Shown here: piece after piece, positions 25,949-35,200 of the stretch | Numbering within the stretch: the stretch's first letter is position 1 | Layout: each line of letters opens with the position of its first letter | DNA from: Brevibacillus porteri | GTDB lineage: Bacteria > Bacillota > Bacilli > Brevibacillales > Brevibacillaceae | Direction: 5' to 3' | Assembly (NCBI RefSeq): GCF_003013475.1 | Contig: NZ_PXZO01000038.1 | Coordinates: 1-64,000 of the forward strand | DNA: 64,000 bases | Notes under the pieces: model-generated | The model's input: the letters and a program-made list of their open reading frames with translations, nothing else | Databases searched by the model: none | What the model was told of the DNA's origin: nothing | Program-made: the position numbers and the translations under genes

Positions 25949-26836
25949 ATGAATCGAATTTTGTTCGGGATACTTGTCGTCGTGACGACATCATTGATGG
26001 GCTCGTCTTTTGCGGTGGGGAAAATTGGATTGGCCTATTTTTCACCATTGCTGCTGGTAGGACTGCGTTTTACGTTAGCAGGACTGATCATGGGAGCGTG
26101 GGTATGGAAAAAGCCGCTTCCGAAGTCGGCGGGTGACTGGGGGAAGCTATGTTTGATCGGATTTTTGCAGACGGCCGCCGTCATGGGATGTATCTTTTTG
26201 AGTCTGCGTACAATTACAGCAGGTGAATCCTCGATCCTGACGTTTATGAACCCACTGCTCGTGGTCATATGGGGAACGTTGTTTCTAGGAATATCTTATC
26301 GGTTGACGCAATGGATGGGCGTTCTGATTGGATTGTTTGGGGTGTTCATCACGCTTGGCTTCCATCTGCAATGGGAGACTGGGACGTTGTTCGGCATCGG
26401 GTCCGCCCTTGCGTGGTCAATTGCTACGATTCTCGTCAAAAAGTGGGGAGTCCGCTTCAATGTGTGGGTGATGACTGCCTATCAGATGTTGTTCGGAGGA
26501 ATTCTTCTCCTTGTTATGGGGTTCACGCTGGAAACGCCGAAGCTGATTGTGACACCGACCGCTGTGTTCGTCGTCCTTTGGCTCGCGATTATGGCTTCCA
26601 TTGTGCAGTTTGCGACGTGGTTTTACTTGCTGAATCACGGAGATCCGGGCAGGACGAGTGCTTTCTTGTTCCTCGCTCCGTTCTTCGGTGTTTTGTCGGG
26701 GTGGTTGCTGCTCGGTGAGGTCGTGCAATGGCATGTGTATATGGGCGGATTGTTGATTTTCGCAGGGATTTTCCTGGTGAATTGGACGTTTGCTCCGCGA
26801 AGGCAAATGAGTGAAAAAGCACAGCTGGCAGAGTAG
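25949..26836 (+). CDS. EamA/DMT-superfamily transporter
   Basis: Inner-membrane protein of 295 residues with ten hydrophobic helices in two EamA repeats; the first repeat ends near residue 135. Conserved features include MGSSFAVGKIGL in helix 1 and TAGESSILTFMNPLLVVIWG in helix 4. The family exports metabolites such as amino acids and nucleobases. The start follows CGGGGGAACAACGCC. It begins 95 bases after the six-gene biosynthetic operon with no terminator seen between, so it may be cotranscribed and could export that product. This link is inference. Confidence 0.85.
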   Translation: MNRILFGILVVVTTSLMGSSFAVGKIGLAYFSPLLLVGLRFTLAGLIMGAWVWKKPLPKSAGDWGKLCLIGFLQTAAVMGCIFLSLRTITAGESSILTFMNPLLVVIWGTLFLGISYRLTQWMGVLIGLFGVFITLGFHLQWETGTLFGIGSALAWSIATILVKKWGVRFNVWVMTAYQMLFGGILLLVMGFTLETPKLIVTPTAVFVVLWLAIMASIVQFATWFYLLNHGDPGRTSAFLFLAPFFGVLSGWLLLGEVVQWHVYMGGLLIFAGIFLVNWTFAPRRQMSEKAQLAE

Positions 26837-26852
26837 CTAGCTGTGCTTTTTG
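26814..26852. terminator. Bidirectional terminator
   Basis: AAAAAGCACAGCT pairs with AGCTGTGCTTTTT. The hairpin overlaps the 3' end of the DMT transporter gene and lies between it and the convergent ArsR gene. Confidence 0.88.
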
Positions 26853-27544
26853 CATTCATCCACATGCAGTCCGAACTCGGTCATAAATCCAGAGCTGCCT
26901 AACGGCGTGACACGGACTGCTCTCCCTCCCGGCACTCGCTCGATCCAGCCAAGCTCAAAAAATCGGTTAGTGAGTGAGGCCCCGAGGCTGCCTGCCAAGT
27001 GGTGGCGACGCTCGCTCCAATCCAAACACGGACGGGCAAAACGACGCCTGCTCTTCGGCTTGGGCTGAAGGTCTACGCCGAGTGATTGTAGCTTGTTTTT
27101 TCCCGCTTCACTGAGCATGTAGTCTTGACCGGATGCTTCAATCAACTGCAATTCCAACATTCTCTGCGTCAGGGCAACGCCCACTTCGCCTGCGAGATGG
27201 TCGTAGCAGGTGCGAGCATAGCGGATGGCTCGCAATTGGTCGGACTCGCGCAAGGAACGAACCGGCTTAGGTGCAGCGATAGTCATTAACGATTCCATGG
27301 CTTGGGCGACTTCGGGGTTGGCTAGGCGATAGTAGCGATGTCGGCCATGCGATTCGCTGACCAAAAGACCGCCTTCCACCAGCTTTGCCAAATGCGTGCT
27401 TGCCGTTTGGGGGGTGACTTTTGCGTTTCGGGCGAGTTCACTGGCGGGGAGTGCCTTACCGTTCATCAGGCTGACCAGGATGGAGACGCGGGATGGTTCT
27501 CCTATGAGAGATGCGACCTCTATAATATTCGGACTGGTACTCAT
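26837..27544 (-). CDS. ArsR-family winged-helix regulator
   Basis: Transcription regulator of 235 residues. The N-terminal winged helix (about 1-90) has the ArsR pattern: IGEPSRVSILVSLMNGKALP, ELARNAKVTPQTASTHLAKL and GLLVSESHGRHRYYRLANPE. The remainder (about 100-235) includes RYARTCYDHLAGEVGV and ARPCLDWSERRHHLAG. These Cys/His-containing segments could bind a ligand, though the classical arsenic site is absent. The ribosome site is GAGGAGGTCC. The neighbouring DJ-1 family gene is divergent and a possible target. Confidence 0.85.
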   Translation of the reverse strand: MSTSPNIIEVASLIGEPSRVSILVSLMNGKALPASELARNAKVTPQTASTHLAKLVEGGLLVSESHGRHRYYRLANPEVAQAMESLMTIAAPKPVRSLRESDQLRAIRYARTCYDHLAGEVGVALTQRMLELQLIEASGQDYMLSEAGKNKLQSLGVDLQPKPKSRRRFARPCLDWSERRHHLAGSLGASLTNRFFELGWIERVPGGRAVRVTPLGSSGFMTEFGLHVDECKKHS

Positions 27545-27677
27545 CAGACAGTGGACCTCCTCATCCTTTTTCTCTTCTTACCCATGACTCTAGCAGATTC
27601 TTACAGTGAAAAAAACAAGAGATGTTCCGTAAAAAGTTTTTGTAAAATATATCCAAACAAGGATGGGGGAGATCTAC

Positions 27678-28277
27678 ATGGAGACCAAGCAATGGCGAGT
27701 AGGAATTTTTTTGTTTGACGATGTGGAGGTGTTGGATTTTGCAGGTCCGTTTGAAGTATTCTCGGTGACATCTATGGAAAATGGCAGCCATATACCTTTT
27801 CGTGTAAAAACGGTATCGGAAAAAGGGAACATGATTCAAACGCTAAATGGTCTAAAGGTTCAACCTGATTACAGTTTTGCCAATATGCCTGTTTTTGATA
27901 TTCTCATCATTCCTGGTGGGATAGGTGCGAGGGAACGAGAAGTACATAATGAACAAGTAATCAACTGGATTCGTGAACAAATGCAGCAGGTGGAGCTGAT
28001 GGCCTCTGTCTGCACAGGAGCTTTTTTACTTGCCAAAGCAGGCATATTATCGGGCAAAAAAGCAACGACCCATTGGGCCAGTCTCGATCGAATGGAAAAG
28101 GAATTTCCAGAAGTCGTTGTGCAAAAAGGAGTAAAATTCGTGGATGAAGGAAATATCGTGACATCTGCTGGGATCTCAGCGGGTATCAATATGTCTTTTC
28201 ATATCATCAAACGATTAGTAGGCGCGGAAGTAGCAGAACAGACTGCGAAGATAATGGAGTATGATATTGTCCTCTAA
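27678..28277 (+). CDS. DJ-1/PfpI-family protein
   Basis: Class-I glutamine-amidotransferase-like fold protein of 199 residues. The conserved acidic residue is in FAGPFEVFSV and the nucleophile-elbow Cys is C112 in ASVCTGAFLLAKAG, followed by ATTHWASLDRM. This matches the group that includes isonitrile hydratases and the sensory domains of some AraC regulators. The chosen ATG follows GGGGGAGATCTAC; an upstream in-frame ATG overlaps that ribosome site. It is divergent from the ArsR gene. The reaction is not known. Confidence 0.82.
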   Translation: METKQWRVGIFLFDDVEVLDFAGPFEVFSVTSMENGSHIPFRVKTVSEKGNMIQTLNGLKVQPDYSFANMPVFDILIIPGGIGAREREVHNEQVINWIREQMQQVELMASVCTGAFLLAKAGILSGKKATTHWASLDRMEKEFPEVVVQKGVKFVDEGNIVTSAGISAGINMSFHIIKRLVGAEVAEQTAKIMEYDIVL

Positions 28278-28285
28278 ATGAAAGC

Positions 28286-28328
28286 GGCAGTCCATCTTTT
28301 TGGATACAAGAAAAAGGGATGGACTGCC
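28286..28328. terminator. Terminator between convergent genes
   Basis: GGCAGTCCATC pairs perfectly with GATGGACTGCC around a 21-base loop that itself contains complementary TTTTT and AAAAA runs. It serves the DJ-1 gene and the convergent M23 peptidase gene. Confidence 0.8.
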
Positions 28329-28348
28329 ACTGATGAACAGCTATACGA

Positions 28349-29338
28349 TCATTTCGCGGTAATGCTTTCGCCTTGACGCGGATTCAATCCGTTCTCCCAT
28401 TGCACGCGAATGGATTTGCTGTTGAACAAATCTTTGCCGTCAGAAACCTGATAATGCAGATGAGGCTCGCTGGAATTACCAGAGTTGCCGCATACCCCAA
28501 GCAAATCCCCTTTCTTCACATGATCGCCAACCTTTACCTTGGCGGAGCCTTCCTTCAAATGGGCGAAGTAGCTGAATTCTCCGTTGCCATGATCGAGGAT
28601 GACGACGTTGCCAGCGGGCTGCTGCGCGTTCATCGCTCCGACAGGGACATTATCCTTGATATCAGTGATGACATGCACGACGGTTCCTGCCTGCGGTGCG
28701 AGTATTTCTTGCCCGAATGCGAAATAGCTCTCGTTTTTCGCAGGATCACCTTTATAGGATAATCCGTCTTTGACCTGAATCAGATCGTATGCATAGCGTT
28801 GACTTTCCACCTCGTAGTGATAGTTTGAAAGGACATTCTGACCTCCCCAGAACACATACCACTCACCTGTAAACGGGGCACTATACGCCAGCTTTGTCAA
28901 AGCATTGTCGGTGTCAGGGTAGCTTTGCAATGGCTTAAATAATACGCCTGTAATGATCCCTTTTTCATCCGTCGTAAGGACGAGACCCCGTTTGGCGTCC
29001 TGATCCACCCAGGTATCATAATAGCTGCCGTTTACGTACGTGTGGGAATGGTGATTCCACGACTTCAACCCCTTGCTAAAAGCAGTATACCCTTCTACAA
29101 ATTGTGCTTTTGAAACCTGCTGTTTGAATGACGAGCTTGTTTGCTCATACACATCCTCTATTTTTCCGTTATGGAGAGCTTGCACAAAAGATTCCGTTTT
29201 AACCGTCATCGACTTTGCACCTTCTTCTTTCTTTGTGGGGGATTCAGTAGTAGAGGGTATTGCGGTTGCTTCTGATTGCACAGCACATCCTGTCAACAGA
29301 ATTGCTCCTACACCGAGTGAAATCCAAACTTTTTTCAT
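28349..29338 (-). CDS. M23-family metallopeptidase lipoprotein
   Basis: Secreted lipoprotein of 329 residues. The signal peptide ends in the lipobox LLTGC (C18 lipidated). Residues about 45-140 resemble the DUF3887-type domain (VQALHNGKIEDVYEQTSSSF). The M23 domain follows with metal ligands in SQRYAYDL and HLHYQVSDG, and PAGNVVILDHGNGEFSYFAHL around the active site. Members cleave peptidoglycan cross-links or act as LytM-type scaffolds. The ribosome site is AGGAGTGGCAAC. The divergent two-component system upstream may control it. Confidence 0.88.
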   Translation of the reverse strand: MKKVWISLGVGAILLTGCAVQSEATAIPSTTESPTKKEEGAKSMTVKTESFVQALHNGKIEDVYEQTSSSFKQQVSKAQFVEGYTAFSKGLKSWNHHSHTYVNGSYYDTWVDQDAKRGLVLTTDEKGIITGVLFKPLQSYPDTDNALTKLAYSAPFTGEWYVFWGGQNVLSNYHYEVESQRYAYDLIQVKDGLSYKGDPAKNESYFAFGQEILAPQAGTVVHVITDIKDNVPVGAMNAQQPAGNVVILDHGNGEFSYFAHLKEGSAKVKVGDHVKKGDLLGVCGNSGNSSEPHLHYQVSDGKDLFNSKSIRVQWENGLNPRQGESITAK

Positions 29339-29537
29339 GTTGCCACTCCTATCTTGTTTTAAGCGCTAGCTCTATTATAGAAAGCCACTCTTATCGGACA
29401 TGAAACGCTACCTTACAGGATGCTTAAATCGAACGTACGCAAAATTATGATTCCGTTAAGGTTGTTGTGGACGCGCGCTGACACTACGCATGATAAAATG
29501 GAGGATAACGCAAAAGCGCAAAAGGAGCGAAGTGATC

Positions 29538-30263
29538 GTGAAAGATGCAACTATCCTTCTCGTGGACGATGAGCAAGCCATTCTCCAATTGCTTGAGACC
29601 GTACTGCACAAAGAAGGATTCCACTCGATCGACAAGGTGAAAACGTCTGAGGAGGCGCTCTGTGCATGCGAACGAAAAGGCTATGACCTGATCGTCTTGG
29701 ACGTAACGCTTCCGAACATGAGCGGCATAGAAGCATGTCCATTCATCCGCCGTCTGACTGATGCGCCGATTTTGTTCCTGAGTGCGAGAGATACCGATTT
29801 TGACAAGCTGACCGGATTTGCCGTTGGTGGGGATGATTACGTGACGAAGCCGTTTAATCCGATGGAAATTGTCGCACGTATCAAGGCATTGCTTCGCCGT
29901 ACGCGCAAACTGAACCCGGTCGTACCGACAGCACCCGTTCAAGGGGTCTATGATTTTGGTCGTTTTCAAGTCTATGAAGCAGCAGGGGAGCTCTATGTGG
30001 AGGGGAAAGTCATTCCTTGTCCGTCCCTTGTTTTTCAACTGTTGCTATTTTTGTGTAAAAATCCGAATCGGATATATTCGAAAAGCGAGCTGTACGAACG
30101 AGTATGGGGCGTGAATAGCTTACGTGATGACAACACCATCATGGTACATATCCATCGGATTCGGGAGCGCATCGAGCCCGATCCAGCGCAACCGGAGTTT
30201 TTGGTGAACGTCAGGGGACTCGGGTACAAAATGGTGAAAAAGGGCCTTCCTTATGAATATTAA
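29538..30263 (+). CDS. OmpR-family response regulator
   Basis: Response regulator of 241 residues. The receiver domain shows ILLVDDEQAILQ, the phosphoacceptor Asp in LIVLDVTLPNMSG and Lys in YVTKPFNPME. The C-terminal winged helix ends FLVNVRGLGYKMV. The GTG start lies 10 bases after AAGGAG; a GTG two codons earlier is the alternative. It overlaps the following sensor kinase gene by 11 bases, so they are a pair. The divergent M23 lipoprotein gene is a candidate target. Confidence 0.9.
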   Translation: MKDATILLVDDEQAILQLLETVLHKEGFHSIDKVKTSEEALCACERKGYDLIVLDVTLPNMSGIEACPFIRRLTDAPILFLSARDTDFDKLTGFAVGGDDYVTKPFNPMEIVARIKALLRRTRKLNPVVPTAPVQGVYDFGRFQVYEAAGELYVEGKVIPCPSLVFQLLLFLCKNPNRIYSKSELYERVWGVNSLRDDNTIMVHIHRIRERIEPDPAQPEFLVNVRGLGYKMVKKGLPYEY

Positions 30264-32016
30264 GAGCAGAATCGCGCTCCATCTGATCATGTGGCTGGTG
30301 CTGGTTGGCCTCATCCTCTTTGTGTTAGCCGGGTTTACGTTATATTGGACGCTTGAAGAAATGACAAAGGTACAGTCCTCACGTGAATTTGAGAGTGTCG
30401 GCTTGCAGCGGCTGATCCAGACCATTGAAGTAGAGGGAGAGGATGTACGTTTTAACCCGAAGCTGTTGGAGAAGGTGCGAGAAAGCGGAGGGTGGCTTCA
30501 GCGGATTGATGAAAAGGGTTATGTCACCGACTCTTTCTTTACCCCGCCTGACGTACCCAGTTATTACGGTCCTGGTCAATTAACGGCTTATTGGCTCCGA
30601 AAAAGCCCGTTTCCGTATCGGTTATCGTTATGGATACAGGAAAAAGACGGCGTGGTACACACCTTGCTGTATGGGATGACGAACCGCGATGACGATTTCT
30701 TGCAGCAGATGATTAAGGTGGCTGAGCTTAAAAATAGCGAGATCATGCTTCCTCTAAGCACCCAAAACCAATTGAAGAGTAAAGAGGGCTGGGTACAGCT
30801 CCTGGACCCGAAGGGAGCAGAGCTGGCTTCATTCAATAAGCCTGCAAAAGCGATCAAGGATTTCTCTGTGGAAGAGCTGGCGCTACGCTCGATATACCCG
30901 GATCGCTACGGAGCAACAATCGTATCGCACTATGATCAAAAAAGCGGCCAAACCTGGGTACTCAGTTATCCGTTGCCAGGAACGACTCCCGGGGAAGAAC
31001 CGCTATTGACACCGGAAAGTAAGGCCCTTTTCATCGGAATGGGCATGCTGCTCTTATCGGCGATGTTCGTCTTCGGGATTGTGTCCTACTTGTTCGGACA
31101 GCGATTTGGCGCACCGATTGTTCACGTATTACGGTGGCTGACCTTTCTGCGTGGAGGAAAGTACGAGGAGCCTGCCAATGCGGATGGTGTTCCACTCAGC
31201 CAAGACAAGCGAGGGAAGAGAAAGCGCAAATATCGTATCTACCAAGATGTGATTGACTCGATGGATTCCTTGTCACAAACGCTTTACCGCAACGAAAAGC
31301 TGCGCCAAGAAACGGAGCAATTGAGAAATGAGTGGATCGCAGGCGTTTCTCATGATCTAAAAACGCCGTTGTCCTCTGTCAAAGGATACGCGCATCTGTT
31401 AGGAAATGCTGAGTATACGTGGACGACAGAAGAGGTACATACTTTCGCGAAAATTATTTTGGACAAGTCAGCGTATATGGAAGACTTGATCAACGATTTG
31501 GCGCTGACGTATCGATTGAGGAACGGACAAGGAGCTCCTACAGTCGAGCTCGTTGACCTGAATGGTTGCACGGCTGAAGCCATTACGGAAGCAGCCAAAC
31601 ATCCCTTGTACCCGGAAGGCTGCATCCGGTTTACCCCCTCTGCCGAGCCTGTTTACATGCTCATCTACAAGCCTTGGTTTCAGCGAATCGTGGATAATCT
31701 GGTTGCCAATGCCTTGATTCATAATGACAGCGGTACAATTGTATCCATCAGCGTACAGGCTGTCGAGCCATCAACAGTTGTGCTCATTTTTAGCGACAAT
31801 GGTAGTGGGATGGATGAAGAAACAGCAGATCGACTATTTGAGAGGTATTATCGTGGCACAGACACCGAGTCCAGGACGGAAGGCTCTGGTCTTGGGATGG
31901 TCATTACTAAAGCATTAGTGGAAGCGTTTGGTGGTTCCCTCGAAGTGAAAACGGCTGTCGGGCAGGGGACGACGATTGCGATTACGTGGGAAGCGGAGCA
32001 ACCGCCTCGGGCTTAA
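30253..32016 (+). CDS. Sensor histidine kinase
   Basis: Membrane histidine kinase of 587 residues. Two membrane segments (about 8-30 and 256-282) enclose a large extracytoplasmic sensor domain of about 225 residues. A HAMP-like linker (APIVHVLRWLTFLRGGKYEE) precedes the phosphoacceptor His in AGVSHDLKTPLSSVKGYA and an ATPase domain with NLVANALIHN, FSDNGSGMDEET and TEGSGLGMVITKALV. It is translated in overlap with the response regulator gene. The signal is unknown; a wall-related cue would fit the neighbouring M23 peptidase. Confidence 0.9.
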   Translation: MNIKSRIALHLIMWLVLVGLILFVLAGFTLYWTLEEMTKVQSSREFESVGLQRLIQTIEVEGEDVRFNPKLLEKVRESGGWLQRIDEKGYVTDSFFTPPDVPSYYGPGQLTAYWLRKSPFPYRLSLWIQEKDGVVHTLLYGMTNRDDDFLQQMIKVAELKNSEIMLPLSTQNQLKSKEGWVQLLDPKGAELASFNKPAKAIKDFSVEELALRSIYPDRYGATIVSHYDQKSGQTWVLSYPLPGTTPGEEPLLTPESKALFIGMGMLLLSAMFVFGIVSYLFGQRFGAPIVHVLRWLTFLRGGKYEEPANADGVPLSQDKRGKRKRKYRIYQDVIDSMDSLSQTLYRNEKLRQETEQLRNEWIAGVSHDLKTPLSSVKGYAHLLGNAEYTWTTEEVHTFAKIILDKSAYMEDLINDLALTYRLRNGQGAPTVELVDLNGCTAEAITEAAKHPLYPEGCIRFTPSAEPVYMLIYKPWFQRIVDNLVANALIHNDSGTIVSISVQAVEPSTVVLIFSDNGSGMDEETADRLFERYYRGTDTESRTEGSGLGMVITKALVEAFGGSLEVKTAVGQGTTIAITWEAEQPPRA

Positions 32017-32035
32017 ATAGGTTTTGATGGAGAAG

Positions 32036-32087
32036 AAAAGGCTGCGTTTTGCGAGGTCAGGGTTGACCAGCAAAGGCAGCCTTTTTC
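32036..32087 (+). terminator. Terminator after the two-component operon
   Basis: AAAAGGCTGC pairs with GCAGCCTTTTT across a loop that contains a second small stem (GGTCAGGGTTGACC). Confidence 0.82.
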
Positions 32088-32105
32088 GTTTGCAAGATTA
32101 TATGG

Positions 32106-33863
32106 TTACACCTTAAATTGCTGAATCGATTCATGCAGCTCGTCTGCCATTTTTGACAAGGAAGCAGCAGAAGACGAAATTTCCTCCATAGAGGCTAATT
32201 GTTGTTCAGCAGCAGCGGAAATGTTTTGTGTTCCGAAAGCCGTTGTCTCAGCAGTGGAGGCAATAGTTTCAATGGAATGGACAGCTTGCTCTGCTCCGGT
32301 CGTCATGTGATGAGTGGCTGTGGTCACTTGCTGAATTTGACGTGCTACTTCTGTCGTTCCAGACAAAATTTCCTGGAAGGCCTTGCTGGCTTCATGTACG
32401 ACTTCGATTCCAGCCGAAACCTCAGATGTCGTCGTTTCCATCACGTATACGGCTTTGTTCGTATCGACTTGAATCGCGCTAATGAGATCTTTAATCTGCT
32501 GAGTAGATTTTGCTGATTGCTCGGCCAAGATACGTACTTCATTGGCAACGACAGCAAATCCACGTCCATGCTCTCCAGCACGGGCCGCTTCGATTGCAGC
32601 GTTTAGCGCCAACAGGTTCGTTTGTTCAGCAATCGAGGTGATGACCTCAACAATTTTACTGATTTCCGAAGAGCGGTGACCAAGCATTTTGATTGAATCT
32701 GCCAACTCAAGAACAGTAGTGCTGATGGAATTCATTTGAGCGATGGCACCGTCAATCGCTTGATTTCCGCTTGAGACCAACATGTTCGCTGTATCGACTG
32801 TCAGAGACACTTGTTCGCTACTGGATGCAATTTGTTGCAGACGCGAAGACATGTCGTTGATCGTTTTGACCGTTCCATCGATCGTTTTGGACTGATCCTC
32901 TGCTCCGAGGGCGATCTCTTGCATCGTGACGGCAATTTGCTCGGTTGCCTTGCTCGTCTGTTCTGCACTCGCCGTCAGCTCCTCAGAGGTAGAAGCGACA
33001 TGCAGAGAGCTGATGCGGACATGAGAAATGAGCTGGCGCAAATTCTCTGTCATATGGGTCACGTCATGTACCAATTGCCCAATTTCATCACGGTTTTTTA
33101 TCACGATGTCTTTCCCTGATAGATCACCACCGGCAATTTCTTTCACGCGCTCAGCAACCAAGGAGATGGGCTTGGAAATGAACCCGGAGGCATACCATGA
33201 GACGACGAATCCGACGATCAAGGAGATTCCCAGCACGATCATCAAATCAGACAGCACTTCTTCGGCAGGGGCATTGAAGTCTTCCATGTAGCTGCTGGCG
33301 CTTACGATCCATCCCCAGTGAGGGTCTAGTTTGGAGTAGGCGATTTTTGGATAGAGAACATCTGGCTCCGTTGGCTTCAACCACTGATAGTATGTAAAGC
33401 CGCCACCTTCCTGACCGCGCTTAATCATTTCTTGGGTAAAAAAGATACCGTCAGAATCTTTTGCATCCCACTGATTCTTCCCCTCAATCGAAGGAGAGGC
33501 CAGCATGACACCTTTCTCATCCAGAACGAACATGTATCCACTAGCACCAGTATCGATATTTTTGTTAATCGAGCGGGTTCCATCCGATTGCTTAGGTCCG
33601 AGGATGTGAATTTTTACTTGCTCTTGTGCATCTTCTTTGCTGATTTTTCCAGCTTCGACTTGTTTCTGGAGAACATCAATCATTTCAATCGTCAAGTTCA
33701 CGTTGTTTTTTAAGATGCGGCTGCCCATATCGTCCAAGCTGTAGCTTGCAGAATAATAGCCCTGAATTCCAATGTTAAGGCAAGGAATCGCCATTAGCAG
33801 GAGACATAACAGGATGAGTTTGGTACGAAGAGAGCTTGAACGGGAGAACTTGGCTGTTTTCAT
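32106..33863 (-). CDS. Methyl-accepting chemotaxis protein with dCache sensor
   Basis: Chemoreceptor of 585 residues. An N-terminal membrane segment (about 14-36), an extracytoplasmic double-Cache-like domain (about 40-215) containing [15 protein letters not shown] and [14 protein letters not shown], a second membrane segment, HAMP ([19 protein letters not shown]) and the signalling domain follow. The hairpin tip is intact: [20 protein letters not shown] followed by [15 protein letters not shown]. The ATG follows GAGGTGTTCTTT on the minus strand. Cache ligands are usually amino acids or organic acids; the ligand here is unknown. Confidence 0.92.
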   Translation of the reverse strand: MKTAKFSRSSSLRTKLILLCLLLMAIPCLNIGIQGYYSASYSLDDMGSRILKNNVNLTIEMIDVLQKQVEAGKISKEDAQEQVKIHILGPKQSDGTRSINKNIDTGASGYMFVLDEKGVMLASPSIEGKNQWDAKDSDGIFFTQEMIKRGQEGGGFTYYQWLKPTEPDVLYPKIAYSKLDPHWGWIVSASSYMEDFNAPAEEVLSDLMIVLGISLIVGFVVSWYASGFISKPISLVAERVKEIAGGDLSGKDIVIKNRDEIGQLVHDVTHMTENLRQLISHVRISSLHVASTSEELTASAEQTSKATEQIAVTMQEIALGAEDQSKTIDGTVKTINDMSSRLQQIASSSEQVSLTVDTANMLVSSGNQAIDGAIAQMNSISTTVLELADSIKMLGHRSSEISKIVEVITSIAEQTNLLALNAAIEAARAGEHGRGFAVVANEVRILAEQSAKSTQQIKDLISAIQVDTNKAVYVMETTTSEVSAGIEVVHEASKAFQEILSGTTEVARQIQQVTTATHHMTTGAEQAVHSIETIASTAETTAFGTQNISAAAEQQLASMEEISSSAASLSKMADELHESIQQFKV

Positions 33864-34102
33864 AAAGAACACCTCGTTGGTCCATAGTATTTGATCTAGA
33901 AAAGAAAACACCAAGATGATTGCCCTAGACTTACGTCCTATATCGACAATATGAAAACGTTTTTATAGAGGAATTTTAAAAAATCCACAAAAAAATTATA
34001 TAAGTAAATGTTGCTGCATGTATGAGCAGATTCGAAAGCAGTACAGACCAGCAGGAAATGGTATGATAGGAGGATAGAACGCTTACGGATGGAGGCTATC
34101 CA

Positions 34103-35092
34103 ATGAAATTTATCGATAATCAAGGGATAACAGATCCACGGATCAATTTGGCCATTGAGGAATACGCCCTGAAGCATTTGACCAACAGTGACGACTACTT
34201 GCTGTTTTATATCAATGAACCTTCTATTATTATCGGAAAAAATCAAAACACAATTGAAGAGATCAATTCGACCTATGTAGAGGATAACAACATTCACGTC
34301 GTTCGCAGACTGTCTGGCGGTGGTGCTGTTTATCACGATCTGGGCAATCTCAACTTCAGCTTTATTACGAATGATGACGGCGAGTCCTTCCACAATTTCC
34401 GCAAATTCACGGCTCCTGTCGTACAAGCCTTGAAAACATTAGGGGTAGAAGCAGAGCTGACTGGACGAAATGACATACAGGTCGGGGAACGGAAAATTTC
34501 TGGCAATGCGCAGTATTCGACCAAAGGACGCATGTTCAGCCACGGCACGCTGCTTTTTGATTCGGAGATGGAAAACGTCGTGTCTGCGCTGAAGGTAAAC
34601 GCAGAGAAGATCCAGTCCAAAGGGATCAAATCCATTCGCAGCCGCGTCGCCAACATTTCGGAGTTTTTGGTGAATAAGATGACCATTGAAGAGTTCCGGC
34701 TGGCGATACTTCGTTCGATTTTTGGAGAAGGAGAGATCGAAGAATACAAGCTGACTGACGAGGATTGGGAGAAAATCCACGAGCTTTCCCGTTCCCGTTA
34801 CCAGACTTGGGAGTGGAACTACGGCAAGTCACCGAAAAGCAATTACCGTCAATCCAAGCGTTTCGATATCGGCACCGTGGAGATTCAGCTTGATATTGAG
34901 AAAGGCAGAATGAAAGAAGCGAAAATATACGGGGATTTCTTCGGTGTACGTGATGTAGCAGAGCTGGAAGCAGTGCTGCGAGATACGCCGTATGATCGTT
35001 CCTCTATCAGTGAGCGACTGGCCGATATCAATCTTCAGGAGTTTTTCGGGAAGCTGGATCAAGCGTCTTTTGTCGATCTATTACTCGTTTAA
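34103..35092 (+). CDS. lplJ: Lipoate-protein ligase
   Basis: ATP-dependent lipoate ligase of 329 residues, the length of Bacillus LplJ. It salvages free lipoate and attaches it to GcvH and E2 domains. Visible motifs are VVRRLSGGGAVYHDLGNLNF (about residues 69-88, lipoyl-AMP site), the catalytic Lys in GERKISGNAQYS and GTLLFDSEME. A C-terminal accessory domain follows from about residue 245. The start lies after TGGAGGCTATCC. It is monocistronic with its own terminator. Confidence 0.93.
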   Translation: MKFIDNQGITDPRINLAIEEYALKHLTNSDDYLLFYINEPSIIIGKNQNTIEEINSTYVEDNNIHVVRRLSGGGAVYHDLGNLNFSFITNDDGESFHNFRKFTAPVVQALKTLGVEAELTGRNDIQVGERKISGNAQYSTKGRMFSHGTLLFDSEMENVVSALKVNAEKIQSKGIKSIRSRVANISEFLVNKMTIEEFRLAILRSIFGEGEIEEYKLTDEDWEKIHELSRSRYQTWEWNYGKSPKSNYRQSKRFDIGTVEIQLDIEKGRMKEAKIYGDFFGVRDVAELEAVLRDTPYDRSSISERLADINLQEFFGKLDQASFVDLLLV

Positions 35093-35102
35093 AAAGTACG
35101 TC

Positions 35103-35130
35103 AAAAACCTAACTTTTGTTAGGTTTTTTT
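35103..35130 (+). terminator. Terminator after lplJ
   Basis: AAAAACCTAAC pairs with GTTAGGTTTTTTT around a TTTT loop, eleven bases after the stop codon. Confidence 0.92.
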
Positions 35131-35200
35131 CATTTCCACCTCTGATAGCATTAGTTTGCATGATTTTGTCATACAAAAGAAAAAGAGGGGGTATTTACAT